Assembly: GCA_002687025.1 (NCBI GenBank)
Contig: NYZG01000371.1
Location: forward strand, 1 to 12,901
DNA: 12,901 bases
Direction: 5' to 3'
From: Candidatus Poribacteria bacterium
Lineage (GTDB): Bacteria; Poribacteria; WGA-4E; GCA-2687025
Positions 6,216 to 12,901 of the stretch are shown one piece after another. How positions within the stretch are numbered: the stretch's first letter is position 1; the number at the start of each line of letters is the position of its first letter. The notes beneath the pieces are model-generated. The model had not been told where the DNA came from. It was given only the letters and a program-made list of their open reading frames with translations, and did no database searches. Both the position numbers and the translations under genes were made by a program.

Positions 6216-7934
6216 CTATGTCAGCGCTGCAACCCACCCGTTGAGCGCCCCGGTAAACAGATCGACGCCGCAGAGAGCCACCAACTCCGCGGGGGACCCA
6301 TGGCGTAGCAGGTTGGGTAGCGATGTCGACGCCGCGTCGCTCACGTGCGCATGGCTCAGGTCCGGGGCGACGACGCGTGTGATTCGGTCGTCCGTCAGGC
6401 CCGCGCAGATCGCCACCCAGCCAATATCGCCGAACCCCACGCAGGCGACCTGCGCGCGCGCGTTGGGACGCGTGTCTAACAGGGCTCGGACATCGTCCAC
6501 GGCCATGCCAATGATCGGGCGCCCCCACACGGTAGCGTTGAGGTCCCACCGAATGGCCAATTCCCCGTACAGGCGGACATCGGCGATGAGGACGTCCCAT
6601 CCGGCGTTCTGCAGGGCGCTCACGTCGTCGCCGTCCACGCCTTCGCGTCCCTCTGGGTGGAGGAGCACGGCGAGCCCCCTGCACGCGGATCCCGCATGGC
6701 TATGCTCGACGAAAGGCAGCGGAATGCCCGTCGACCCGGCCAGTACCGCATCACCTTCAGAGCGCCGGGCATACCAGGCGGCCGGCAGCGAGATGGCGCC
6801 GAGGTCCCGCCCGAGCAGTTCGCGCACCGCGTCTCCCGTCAGCGGGCCTTTCCTCCCGGCGTGCTGCTCGCGGTAATACGCGGGAAACTCGGCCCATGGT
6901 CGTGCGCCGTCGACGGGCGCGTCCAGGGCCTCGAGGTCGCCAGCGTCCAGGATGTCCTCATCTCGTTCGCCGCTCACGCTGGCGTCCGGCGCGCCGCCAA
7001 GGTGGTGGGCGAACCAGTCGTACATGCGGGAACGCATGTCGGCGTGGTAGTCGTGGCCGCAGTCCCATTGCTCGACGTCGATCGCGTCTGTCGCGCCGTG
7101 CAGGTCGTAGAGACGCTGCATGTCGGGGTATTCGTCCTTCGGGAAGTCCGCCGTCCAGTCGCCCGTGACGCACAGGTACAGGCTCGGCCTTGGCGCGATG
7201 AGGCCGCATATCTCGGGCTCGTCGGTCAGCGCCATGAGACTCGGGACGTGGTTGCAGATGCAGTGCGTGCGCTCGTCGGAGAACAGGATCTTCTTGAAGT
7301 TGGTTACGAGACAGACGTTGACGGTCGCCGTGATCCGGTCGTCCAGGGCGGCGGCGTACATCGTCTGCTGGCCGCCGCCCGATGCGCCGGTGCAGCCGAC
7401 GCGGCCGGCGTCCACGTCCGGCAGCGACTGTAGCAGGTCGACACCCCGGATGTTGTTCCAGGTCATCACGGTCATGGAACTCAGGCCGATGGGGAAGTCC
7501 GTGACGTGCAGCGAGTCGACGGCGAGGGCCACGTAGCCGCGCCGCGCGAGGCCGATGAGACGCGCCTGGACGGTGGCGTTTCGCGCGCCATCTTCCCAGT
7601 GCCCGTGTGGATTCAGGACTGCGGGGGCCGGGTCGTCAATGACCGTCGGGCGATACAGCCATCCGGTCGCGTAGAACCCGGGCCAGGTCTGGTACGCGAT
7701 ACGGTCGATGCGGTAGCCGTCGCACTCGCGCGATCCGGTGACGCGCATGTCGAGCGGCGCGCGGTCGGGGAGAGGATCGAGGCCGAGGACGCCGGCCAAG
7801 GCGGGCCGAACGAGTGCGGCGCGGTCCTGCCAGTCGCCCAATGTGTCGGGGACGTAGGGGCGAGGGTCGCTCATGGCGTCGAAGTAGGCTTCGTGGATCT
7901 CGCGCCGCTCGTCCGCCGTGAAGATGTCCGGCAT
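6216..7934 (-). CDS. Two-lobed alpha/beta hydrolase, acetylxylan-esterase-like
   Basis: 572 residues from ATG 7934, chosen over ATG 7976 because GGAGG lies just upstream. Lobe 1 (about 60-315) is an alpha/beta hydrolase: PAVLNPHGHWEDG strand and loop, nucleophile S185 (GCTGASGGGQQT), probable acid D259 or D263 (VTGDWTADF) and H294 (CGHDYH). Such proteins resemble the AXE1/Abhydrolase_7 esterases common in Planctomycetes-like genomes; a deacetylase or carbohydrate esterase role is inferred and the substrate is unknown. Lobe 2 (about 380-572) repeats the fold order (LAVLLHPEG, GWDVLIADVR, a DDRITRVV strand), but its elbow reads ACVGFGDIG, with G502 where Ser should be, so it is probably non-catalytic. 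No signal peptide is evident, suggesting cytoplasmic action. Convergent with the receptor gene with only 8 nt between stops. Confidence 0.87.
   Translation of the reverse strand: MPDIFTADERREIHEAYFDAMSDPRPYVPDTLGDWQDRAALVRPALAGVLGLDPLPDRAPLDMRVTGSRECDGYRIDRIAYQTWPGFYATGWLYRPTVIDDPAPAVLNPHGHWEDGARNATVQARLIGLARRGYVALAVDSLHVTDFPIGLSSMTVMTWNNIRGVDLLQSLPDVDAGRVGCTGASGGGQQTMYAAALDDRITATVNVCLVTNFKKILFSDERTHCICNHVPSLMALTDEPEICGLIAPRPSLYLCVTGDWTADFPKDEYPDMQRLYDLHGATDAIDVEQWDCGHDYHADMRSRMYDWFAHHLGGAPDASVSGERDEDILDAGDLEALDAPVDGARPWAEFPAYYREQHAGRKGPLTGDAVRELLGRDLGAISLPAAWYARRSEGDAVLAGSTGIPLPFVEHSHAGSACRGLAVLLHPEGREGVDGDDVSALQNAGWDVLIADVRLYGELAIRWDLNATVWGRPIIGMAVDDVRALLDTRPNARAQVACVGFGDIGWVAICAGLTDDRITRVVAPDLSHAHVSDAASTSLPNLLRHGSPAELVALCGVDLFTGALNGWVAALT
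6224..6248. terminator. Imperfect stem-loop at the convergent gene ends
   Basis: Two arms, GCGCT plus CAAC and GTTG plus AGCGC, pair over 9 bp with one bulged G (6229) and a six-base CCACCC loop. It starts 17 nt after the receptor stop and lies inside the last codons of the hydrolase gene. There is no T-rich tail on either side, so it is not a classical intrinsic terminator. It could still block read-through between the convergent genes, or be chance in GC-rich DNA. Confidence 0.25.
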
Positions 7935-7938
7935 GATG

Positions 7939-7943
7939 CCTCC
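7939..7943 (-). promoter_or_regulatory. Ribosome binding site for the hydrolase gene
   Basis: GGAGG on the minus strand sits 4 nt before ATG 7934. The alternative ATG at 7976 would add 14 residues (MCASLQPHAP...) with no comparable site, so this motif decides the start. Confidence 0.6.
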
Positions 7944-7958
7944 AGTTGGCGCATGCGG

Positions 7959-7987
7959 TTGTAGAGATGCACACACTCACGTACTGT
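7959..7987 (+). promoter_or_regulatory. Weak sigma70-like promoter candidate in the divergent gap
   Basis: TTGTAG (7959-7964) and TACTGT (7982-7987) are separated by 17 nt in the 94-nt gap between the divergent hydrolase and phosphotransferase-fold genes. Each hexamer matches consensus at only three positions. Location and spacing are the main support. This gap must hold the promoters for both directions; no convincing minus-strand promoter was found. Confidence 0.2.
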
Positions 7988-8015
7988 CGGCGCGGCCGCC
8001 TCACGCCGCTCACTT

Positions 8016-8019
8016 GGAG
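8016..8019 (+). promoter_or_regulatory. Ribosome binding site supporting a TTG start
   Basis: GGAG lies 9 nt upstream of TTG 8029. No ATG or GTG occurs in frame before codon 39, and starting there would remove the N-terminal PPWYEDGW segment that belongs to the protein's fold, so TTG is the best start. Confidence 0.5.
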
Positions 8020-8028
8020 TGCTGATCC

Positions 8029-9012
8029 TTGGGCATATCGCGCGCTGGCGCAACGCGCCCGGCGGAACGTCCACCGTGGTACGAGGATGGATGGCGCATA
8101 CAGGCCGAGGAGTGGGCGCGCGCGCAGCTTGCGGCCGAAGGCATGGAGACCATCGGGAGCATCGAGGAAGCGCGCATGTGGGCGCTGTCGTGTGTCCTGC
8201 GGATACCCACTGCGGAAGGCCCCGTCTATTTCAAGGCCACAGCGGACATGGACTTGTTCGTCAACGAACCGAGCCTCACGCGGCGCCTCGGCCCTCTATT
8301 CCCCGGCCGGGTACCGGACGTGCTCGCCGTTGACGAGGCACGTGGCTGGATGCTCACTTCGGACTTCGGCAATCCGGTCGGCGGGGACGGCCCAGTGGCT
8401 GACATCGTCGGCACGTTCCGCCAGTGGTCGGCTATGCAACGGTCTGCGGCGGATCACCTGGGTGAATTGTTGGCGGCCGGATGCCGGGACCGTCGGCTCG
8501 ACACGCTGCCTGACCAGTTTGCCGACCTCCTGCGCAACACGGTGGCGCTGGCAGCCCTCCCAGACGGCGCGTCGCGGCGTCTTGCCGCGGCAACCGATGT
8601 CGTCCCGCGCGTGTGCGACGCCCTGCGCGGCTATGCGGTACCCGACTCACTCGTACACGGCGACCTGCACATGGGGAACGTCGCTGCGCACAGCGGGTCG
8701 TTTGTCATCTTCGACTGGACGGACGCGTGTGTGTCGCACCCGTTCATGGACGGGCTGCTGCCGTATCGCATGAGCGACGCACGCGCTCGGGAGCAGATCC
8801 GAGAGGCCACACTCGAGGCGTGGACCGACGTCGAGCCGCTGCCTCGACTGCGCGAGGCGTGGGAGCTCGCACAGCGGGCGTGCATCGCGCACCACGTCGT
8901 TTCGTACGGGGTGCTCGTAGCCGACGTGCCGGTAGCCTTGCGTGAGGATCTCGGTGATTTCTTCTGTACGTTGGTGGACGAGTTCCTGGACATCGCGGAC
9001 GGCATGTCGTAG
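8029..9012 (+). CDS. Aminoglycoside phosphotransferase (APH)-fold kinase
   Basis: 327 residues from a TTG start. It shows the APH/choline-kinase fold: ATP-binding lysine K69 (VYFKA), catalytic loop HGDLHMGN (H210, D212, H214, N217) and metal-binding D229 (IFDWTD). Length is normal for the family (about 300 residues) and all key residues are present, so it is probably an active small-molecule kinase. The family phosphorylates hydroxyls on substrates as varied as choline, homoserine, sugars, fructosamines and aminoglycosides. Nothing here points to antibiotic resistance and the substrate cannot be read from sequence. It is cytoplasmic, divergent from the hydrolase gene, and 33 nt upstream of the lipoprotein gene, so the two may be co-transcribed. 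Confidence 0.88.
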   Translation: MGISRAGATRPAERPPWYEDGWRIQAEEWARAQLAAEGMETIGSIEEARMWALSCVLRIPTAEGPVYFKATADMDLFVNEPSLTRRLGPLFPGRVPDVLAVDEARGWMLTSDFGNPVGGDGPVADIVGTFRQWSAMQRSAADHLGELLAAGCRDRRLDTLPDQFADLLRNTVALAALPDGASRRLAAATDVVPRVCDALRGYAVPDSLVHGDLHMGNVAAHSGSFVIFDWTDACVSHPFMDGLLPYRMSDARAREQIREATLEAWTDVEPLPRLREAWELAQRACIAHHVVSYGVLVADVPVALREDLGDFFCTLVDEFLDIADGMS

Positions 9013-9035
9013 CGCTGGCGCGGCGCACATGGGAT

Positions 9036-9039
9036 GGAG
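9036..9039 (+). promoter_or_regulatory. Ribosome binding site for the phosphoesterase lipoprotein
   Basis: GGAG lies 6 nt before ATG 9046. An in-frame ATG at 9034 overlaps this motif and has only a weak GGG upstream. Starting at 9046 also gives a cleaner signal peptide (MRIRFLAL...). Confidence 0.5.
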
Positions 9040-9045
9040 AAGCCG

Positions 9046-11646
9046 ATGCGAATCAGATTCCTTGCCTTGACCGTGGTCGTCGCCGTTGCCATCGGGTGCG
9101 GCGGGAAGGCGCCGACGGTGTCGTCGCATGCCGCCAGCGGGCTCGCGGGAGACGTGCTGCAACTGGAGCCGGATGTCGCGTTCCATAAGGCCGTCGTGGG
9201 GCCGCAGGACGACGGCACGTTCGTCGTCGCCACGACCCAGCGGATCGACCCGGCGGGTGAAAGCGTGGCGTTCGAGGGGAGGCCCGTCGACCTCGCACTC
9301 AGCCCGGATGAGACGGTCCTCGCGGTTAAGAATCGTAATGAGATCGTGCTGATAGACGCCGCCACGCGGGAGATCGCGCAGAAGCTGCGTCTACCCAAGG
9401 GCGGGGCGTCCTGGACCGGCGTGGCGTGGTCGCGCGATGGGTCGAAGGTGTGGACGACCAGCACGGACGGCACGCTCCGATCCGCGGCGAGGCAGGCGGA
9501 CGGCACGTTCGATTGGGCGGACGAGTTCGCAATGCCCGCGCCGGCCGTCGGCGGATCACCGGCCCCGTCGGGATTCGCGGTCGACGAGGACGCCGGGGTC
9601 GCGTACGTTGCGCTGAGCAGGAACAACAGCGTGGCCGTCGTGGATCTCACGTCTGGCGAGACTGAGACGGAGATCGCCGTCGGCATCGCGCCGTACACGG
9701 CGCTGCTGGTCGGCGGAAAACTGTACGTCACGAATTGGGGAGGGCGACAGCCCGTGGACGGCGACACGACAGGGCCGACGTCCGGCAGTCGCGCCGTCGT
9801 CGATCCTGAGACGGGCGTGGCGTCCTCCGGCACAGTGTCCGTGATCGACCTTGCGACGCGGTCCGTCGCAGCCGAGATCGACGTGGATTTACATCCCAGC
9901 GGCATGGCCGTGTCACCCGACGGTACGCGGCTCTACGTCGCAAACGCGAACAGCGACACCGTCTCCGTCATCGAAACGGCGGCGGGCACGGTCGTCGGCC
10001 GGTTGGGCGCCAAGCCGCTTCCGGAGTTGCCTTTTGGTAGCGCGCCGAACGCTCTCGCGGTGTCGCCGGACGGCGCGACCCTGTACGTCGCGAACGGTGG
10101 GAATAACGCGGTCGCGGTGATCGACGTCGCAGACGAGACGGTTCTGGGTCTCATCCCGACAGGCTGGTACCCCGGCGCGCTGGCAATCTCGCGCGACGGC
10201 GGGACGCTCTTCGTCGCAAACACGAAGGGCATCGGCAGTCGCGCCGTTCGGCGTGAGCACGGTTACAACACCCACGACTACATGGGGACCGTGACGTTCA
10301 TCGCGACGCCTTCCGAGGAAGAACTAGCGCAACACACGCTGACGGCGGCCGCCAACATGCGCTTGCCGTCGATGCTGCGCGCGATGGACCCGACCGCGGC
10401 GCCGGCGCGCGTCGTCCCTGTGCCGACTCGGCCGGGCGAGACGTCCGTGTTCCGGCACGTCATCTACATCATCAAGGAGAACCGGACTTACGACCAGGTA
10501 TTCGGCGACATGGAACAGGGGGACGGCGATCCTTCGCTGTGCACGTTCCCTCGCGAGGTGACGCCCAACCATCATGCGTTGGCGGAGCAGTTCGTGCTGC
10601 TCGACAACTTCTACTGCAACGGCACGTTGAGCGCCGACGGGCATCAGTGGACCGACGAGGGGTACGTCACGGACTACCTGGAGAAGAGCTACGGCGGTTT
10701 CGTGCGGAGTTACCCGTACGACGGCGACGACGCTCTTGCGTACGCGTCGTCGGGCTTCATATGGGACGCCGTCCTGCGGGCGGGGCTGACGTTCCGCGAC
10801 TACGGCGAGTTCGTGCAGGCGAAGATCGAGCCGTCCGGCGCGACATGGACCGACATCTACAACGACTACCTGAACGACACGAGTGAGGTGAGCATCAGGG
10901 CGACGACGGAGCTGCACACGCTCGAGCCGTACCTGTGCCCGACGTACGTGGGTTTCCCCGGCAAGGTGCAGGACGTGTATCGAGCGCGCGAGTTCATCCG
11001 CGAGCTCGAGGCGTTCGAGGAGAACGGCGAGCTGCCGAACTTCACGATCATGCTCCTGCCCAACGACCACACCGTTGGCGCGCGTGAGGGGTATCCGACG
11101 CCGCGCGCCGCCGTGGCGGACAACGACCTCGCGCTCGGACGCATCGTGGAAGCGGTCAGCAAGAGCCGGTTCTGGCCGGAGACGGCGATATTCGTCGTAC
11201 AGGACGACCCGCAGGCGGGGTTCGACCACGTCGACGGGCGGCGCACGGTGGCGCTGTGCATCAGCCCGTACACCAAGCGCGGCTATGTGGACAGCACGCA
11301 CTACAACCAGACGAGCATGCTCCGCACGATGGAGCTGATCCTCGGGCTGCCGCCGATGAACCAGTTCGACATGGCGGCGATCCCGATGGACGTCTCCTTC
11401 GCCGAGACGGCGGACCTGACGCCGTACACGGCGCTCCCCAACGAGATCGCGCTGGACGAGATGAACCCGCCCGTGTCGTCGCTGTCCGGGCCAGCGCGAC
11501 GCTTCGCGGAGCTGTCCATGGAGTTGCCGCTGGACGACATAGACGAGGCGGACGAGGACACGCTCAATCGAATCATCTGGCACGCGACGATGGGAGACGG
11601 CGTCCCGTATCCGGCGCACGTGGCGGGCGCGCGGCCGGTTCGCTAG
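9046..11646 (+). CDS. Lipoprotein with YVTN beta-propeller and phosphoesterase domain
   Basis: 866 residues. The N-terminus is a lipoprotein signal: MRIR, a hydrophobic stretch, then a lipobox ending at C18 (VAIGC). Residues 75-420 hold YVTN/SMP-type beta-propeller repeats (LALSPDETVLAV; MAVSPDGTRLYVAN; LAVSPDGATLYVAN; LAISRDGGTLFVAN), with a blade insertion at about 231-262. Residues 468-780 are a phosphoesterase-family domain (phospholipase C/acid phosphatase type, PF04185-like): IIKENRTYDQVFGDM, LLPNDHTVG (D674/H675) and VVQDDPQAGFDHVDGRR (D720, D721, D727, H728), which are likely metal ligands. This propeller-phosphoesterase fusion is a recurrent bacterial architecture. It should act in the periplasm or at the outer membrane on a phosphate ester; the substrate is unknown. 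The domain order is complete and uninterrupted. Confidence 0.9.
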   Translation: MRIRFLALTVVVAVAIGCGGKAPTVSSHAASGLAGDVLQLEPDVAFHKAVVGPQDDGTFVVATTQRIDPAGESVAFEGRPVDLALSPDETVLAVKNRNEIVLIDAATREIAQKLRLPKGGASWTGVAWSRDGSKVWTTSTDGTLRSAARQADGTFDWADEFAMPAPAVGGSPAPSGFAVDEDAGVAYVALSRNNSVAVVDLTSGETETEIAVGIAPYTALLVGGKLYVTNWGGRQPVDGDTTGPTSGSRAVVDPETGVASSGTVSVIDLATRSVAAEIDVDLHPSGMAVSPDGTRLYVANANSDTVSVIETAAGTVVGRLGAKPLPELPFGSAPNALAVSPDGATLYVANGGNNAVAVIDVADETVLGLIPTGWYPGALAISRDGGTLFVANTKGIGSRAVRREHGYNTHDYMGTVTFIATPSEEELAQHTLTAAANMRLPSMLRAMDPTAAPARVVPVPTRPGETSVFRHVIYIIKENRTYDQVFGDMEQGDGDPSLCTFPREVTPNHHALAEQFVLLDNFYCNGTLSADGHQWTDEGYVTDYLEKSYGGFVRSYPYDGDDALAYASSGFIWDAVLRAGLTFRDYGEFVQAKIEPSGATWTDIYNDYLNDTSEVSIRATTELHTLEPYLCPTYVGFPGKVQDVYRAREFIRELEAFEENGELPNFTIMLLPNDHTVGAREGYPTPRAAVADNDLALGRIVEAVSKSRFWPETAIFVVQDDPQAGFDHVDGRRTVALCISPYTKRGYVDSTHYNQTSMLRTMELILGLPPMNQFDMAAIPMDVSFAETADLTPYTALPNEIALDEMNPPVSSLSGPARRFAELSMELPLDDIDEADEDTLNRIIWHATMGDGVPYPAHVAGARPVR

Positions 11647-11760
11647 GCAGGGCTGATGGGGGTCGTGTTACACTGAGCAGAGCGCTGTTCGCCGCGTTGG
11701 CTCCTCGCATGGCGCTCGGGCAGCAGGTCGCGACGTCACAGCCACGGAGCAATGCCGTCC
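11647..11760. other. Intergenic gap between lipoprotein and aldo/keto reductase genes
   Basis: 114 nt with no gene. It holds a TTACACT element (11668-11674) resembling a -10 box but with no credible -35, then a 6-bp stem-loop (GAGCAG/CTGTTC, 11675-11690, one G-U pair, AGCG loop) without a T tail. A promoter for the reductase or a transcript end for the lipoprotein gene could lie here; neither is convincing. Confidence 0.3.
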
Positions 11761-12901
11761 ATGATTCATCGCCGATTTGGCAAGACCGAGATGATGTTGT
11801 CGCAACTGACTCTCGGGTGCATGCAGTTCGCGGGTGACAAGCCCGAGGAGAACGGCATCAGGACGGTCGAGCGCGCCGTCGAGTTGGGCGTGAATCACAT
11901 CGAGACCGCGCGTGGTTATACGAACTCCGAGGAGCGCGTCGGTCAGGCTCTGAAGGTCATCCTCAAGCGCGTGCCGCGAGACGAGCTGTATATCACGACC
12001 AAGATCGGCCCGGACTCCGACGTGGAGAAGTTCAAGCGGAACTTCGACATCAGCCAGGGCCTCCTCGGGATCGACTGCATCGACAATCTCGACTTCCACG
12101 GGCCGGGGAGTTGGGCGCGCGTGGCGCCGGCGTTGAAGCCGGGCGGGTGTCTGGACTTCGTGCGTAAGCTGCAGGCCGAAGGGCGCATCAAGCACTTCGG
12201 GTTCTCCAGTCACGGCTATCCGAAGGGCGTGATGGAGGTCGTGAACACGGAGGAGTTCGACTCCGTGAACATGCACTACTACTACTTCAATCAGGGCCTC
12301 CGCGACGTCGTCGCCCGGGCGGCGGAGCTGGACATGGGCGTATTCATCATCAGCCCGAACGGCCAGGGCGGACGGCTGCACAAGCCGACGCCGCAGTTGG
12401 TCGAGGCGTGCGCGCCGTTGACGCCCGCGGCGTTCACGCACATGTGGCTGCTGAACGACCCGAGGGTGAACACACTCTCGTTCGGCCCCGCGAGCCCGGA
12501 GGAGGTCGACGCGAACCTCGTCGCCGCCGACTACGACCCGGACGGCCCCGACCGCGCGACCTTCGACACGGTCCTCGCGAACGTCGAGAAGGCGTACCGT
12601 GGCGAGTTGGGCGACACGTACTGCACCATCTGCAACGAGTGCCTCCCGTGCCCGGAAAACATCAACATTCCCGGCCTGCTGAACTGGCGGAACATGGCTG
12701 CCGGGTTCGACATGGTCGACTATGCACAGGGGCGCTATAGCCGCGTCGGGGCAGGCCGCGGGGCGTGGGTGCCGGGCGTCAAGGGCGACCAGTGCACCAA
12801 ATGCGGCGACTGCCTGCCACGTTGCCCGGAGAAGCTGGATATCCCCGAACTGCTGTGGGACGCGCACCAACGCCTCGAGACGGGCAAGGTCACGCTTCCG
12901 C
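11761..12901 (+). CDS. Aldo/keto reductase with two C-terminal [4Fe-4S] motifs (3'-truncated)
   Basis: 380 residues visible, and the frame is still open at the window end. Residues 1-265 form the aldo/keto reductase barrel, opening with MIHRRFGKTEMMLSQLTLGCM. The catalytic set reads E48 (NHIETARGY), Y53, K81 (YITTKI) and H113 (LDFHG); most family members have Asp where E48 sits. The C-terminus carries two ferredoxin-type cluster motifs: C288-x2-C-x2-C-x2-C297-P and C345-x2-C-x2-C-x3-C355-P. This matches the predicted Fe-S oxidoreductases of the aldo/keto reductase family (COG1453-like), widespread in anaerobes and uncultured phyla. Electron transfer between clusters and a bound nucleotide is inferred; the substrate is unknown. 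ATG 11761 was chosen with GGAG 11 nt upstream; ATG 11752 is in frame but only 2 nt from that site. Confidence 0.88.
   Translation, partial: MIHRRFGKTEMMLSQLTLGCMQFAGDKPEENGIRTVERAVELGVNHIETARGYTNSEERVGQALKVILKRVPRDELYITTKIGPDSDVEKFKRNFDISQGLLGIDCIDNLDFHGPGSWARVAPALKPGGCLDFVRKLQAEGRIKHFGFSSHGYPKGVMEVVNTEEFDSVNMHYYYFNQGLRDVVARAAELDMGVFIISPNGQGGRLHKPTPQLVEACAPLTPAAFTHMWLLNDPRVNTLSFGPASPEEVDANLVAADYDPDGPDRATFDTVLANVEKAYRGELGDTYCTICNECLPCPENINIPGLLNWRNMAAGFDMVDYAQGRYSRVGAGRGAWVPGVKGDQCTKCGDCLPRCPEKLDIPELLWDAHQRLETGKVTLP

Noticed and set aside
4807..6684. Long minus-strand open frame (about 625 codons) across the pseudokinase and receptor genes
   Set aside because: Arg/His/Pro-rich translation with no recognisable domain, antisense to two well-supported genes; a shadow of GC-rich codon use.
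8029..9012. Antibiotic resistance gene
   Set aside because: APH-fold motifs are shared by many metabolic kinases, and nothing in the sequence or neighbours indicates aminoglycoside modification.
10324..11619. Minus-strand open frame opposite the phosphoesterase domain, and a similar one at 8631-9905
   Set aside because: Low-complexity Arg/Val-rich or Ser/Thr-rich products antisense to conserved catalytic motifs.
11668..11674. TTACACT as a -10 promoter box for the aldo/keto reductase
   Set aside because: No -35-like hexamer at 16-18 nt upstream; described only as part of the gap.
11668..12870. Long minus-strand open frame (about 400 codons) opposite the aldo/keto reductase
   Set aside because: The plus strand encodes a clear aldo/keto reductase with two Fe-S motifs; the antisense translation has no domain.

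Overview
The window is a GC-rich bacterial segment with dense coding and short gaps. It comes from a Gram-negative-type organism, since it encodes a lipoprotein with a lipobox. The gene mix (CheA-type chemosensory operon, large acetylxylan-esterase-like hydrolase, YVTN-propeller phosphoesterase lipoprotein, ferredoxin-tailed aldo/keto reductase) resembles uncultured Planctomycetes, Poribacteria, Latescibacteria or Hydrogenedentes genomes. That placement is an impression from gene content, not a demonstrated assignment. No mobile element, CRISPR array, tRNA or rRNA was seen.

Positions 1-6207 (+ strand) hold the 3' part of a chemosensory operon. In order it encodes a CheA kinase fused to CheW and receiver (REC) domains (5'-truncated), the methylesterase CheB, a REC-histidine kinase, a second REC-kinase paralogue that has lost the phosphorylatable His and the ATP-binding motifs, and a soluble globin-coupled methyl-accepting receptor. 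The first three genes overlap by 4 and 1 nt and the next gaps are 11 and 36 nt, so one transcript is likely. The globin domain keeps the heme-proximal His and the distal Tyr/Leu/Thr set of HemAT, so the likely input is oxygen or another heme ligand. CheA would pass phosphate to several REC domains. The outputs appear to be the active kinase and pseudokinase pair; no stand-alone CheY, CheW, CheR, GGDEF or DNA-binding output is visible here.

Positions 6216-7934 (- strand, convergent with the receptor) encode a two-lobed alpha/beta hydrolase whose second lobe lacks the nucleophile. It is divergent from a + strand run: an aminoglycoside-phosphotransferase-fold kinase (8029-9012, TTG start), a lipoprotein with a YVTN beta-propeller and a phosphoesterase domain (9046-11646), and an aldo/keto reductase with two C-terminal [4Fe-4S] motifs that runs off the window (11761-12901). 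These four genes show no obvious functional link to the chemosensory operon.

The best candidate for something under-described is the oxygen-sensor chemosensory operon with a tandem kinase/pseudokinase pair.
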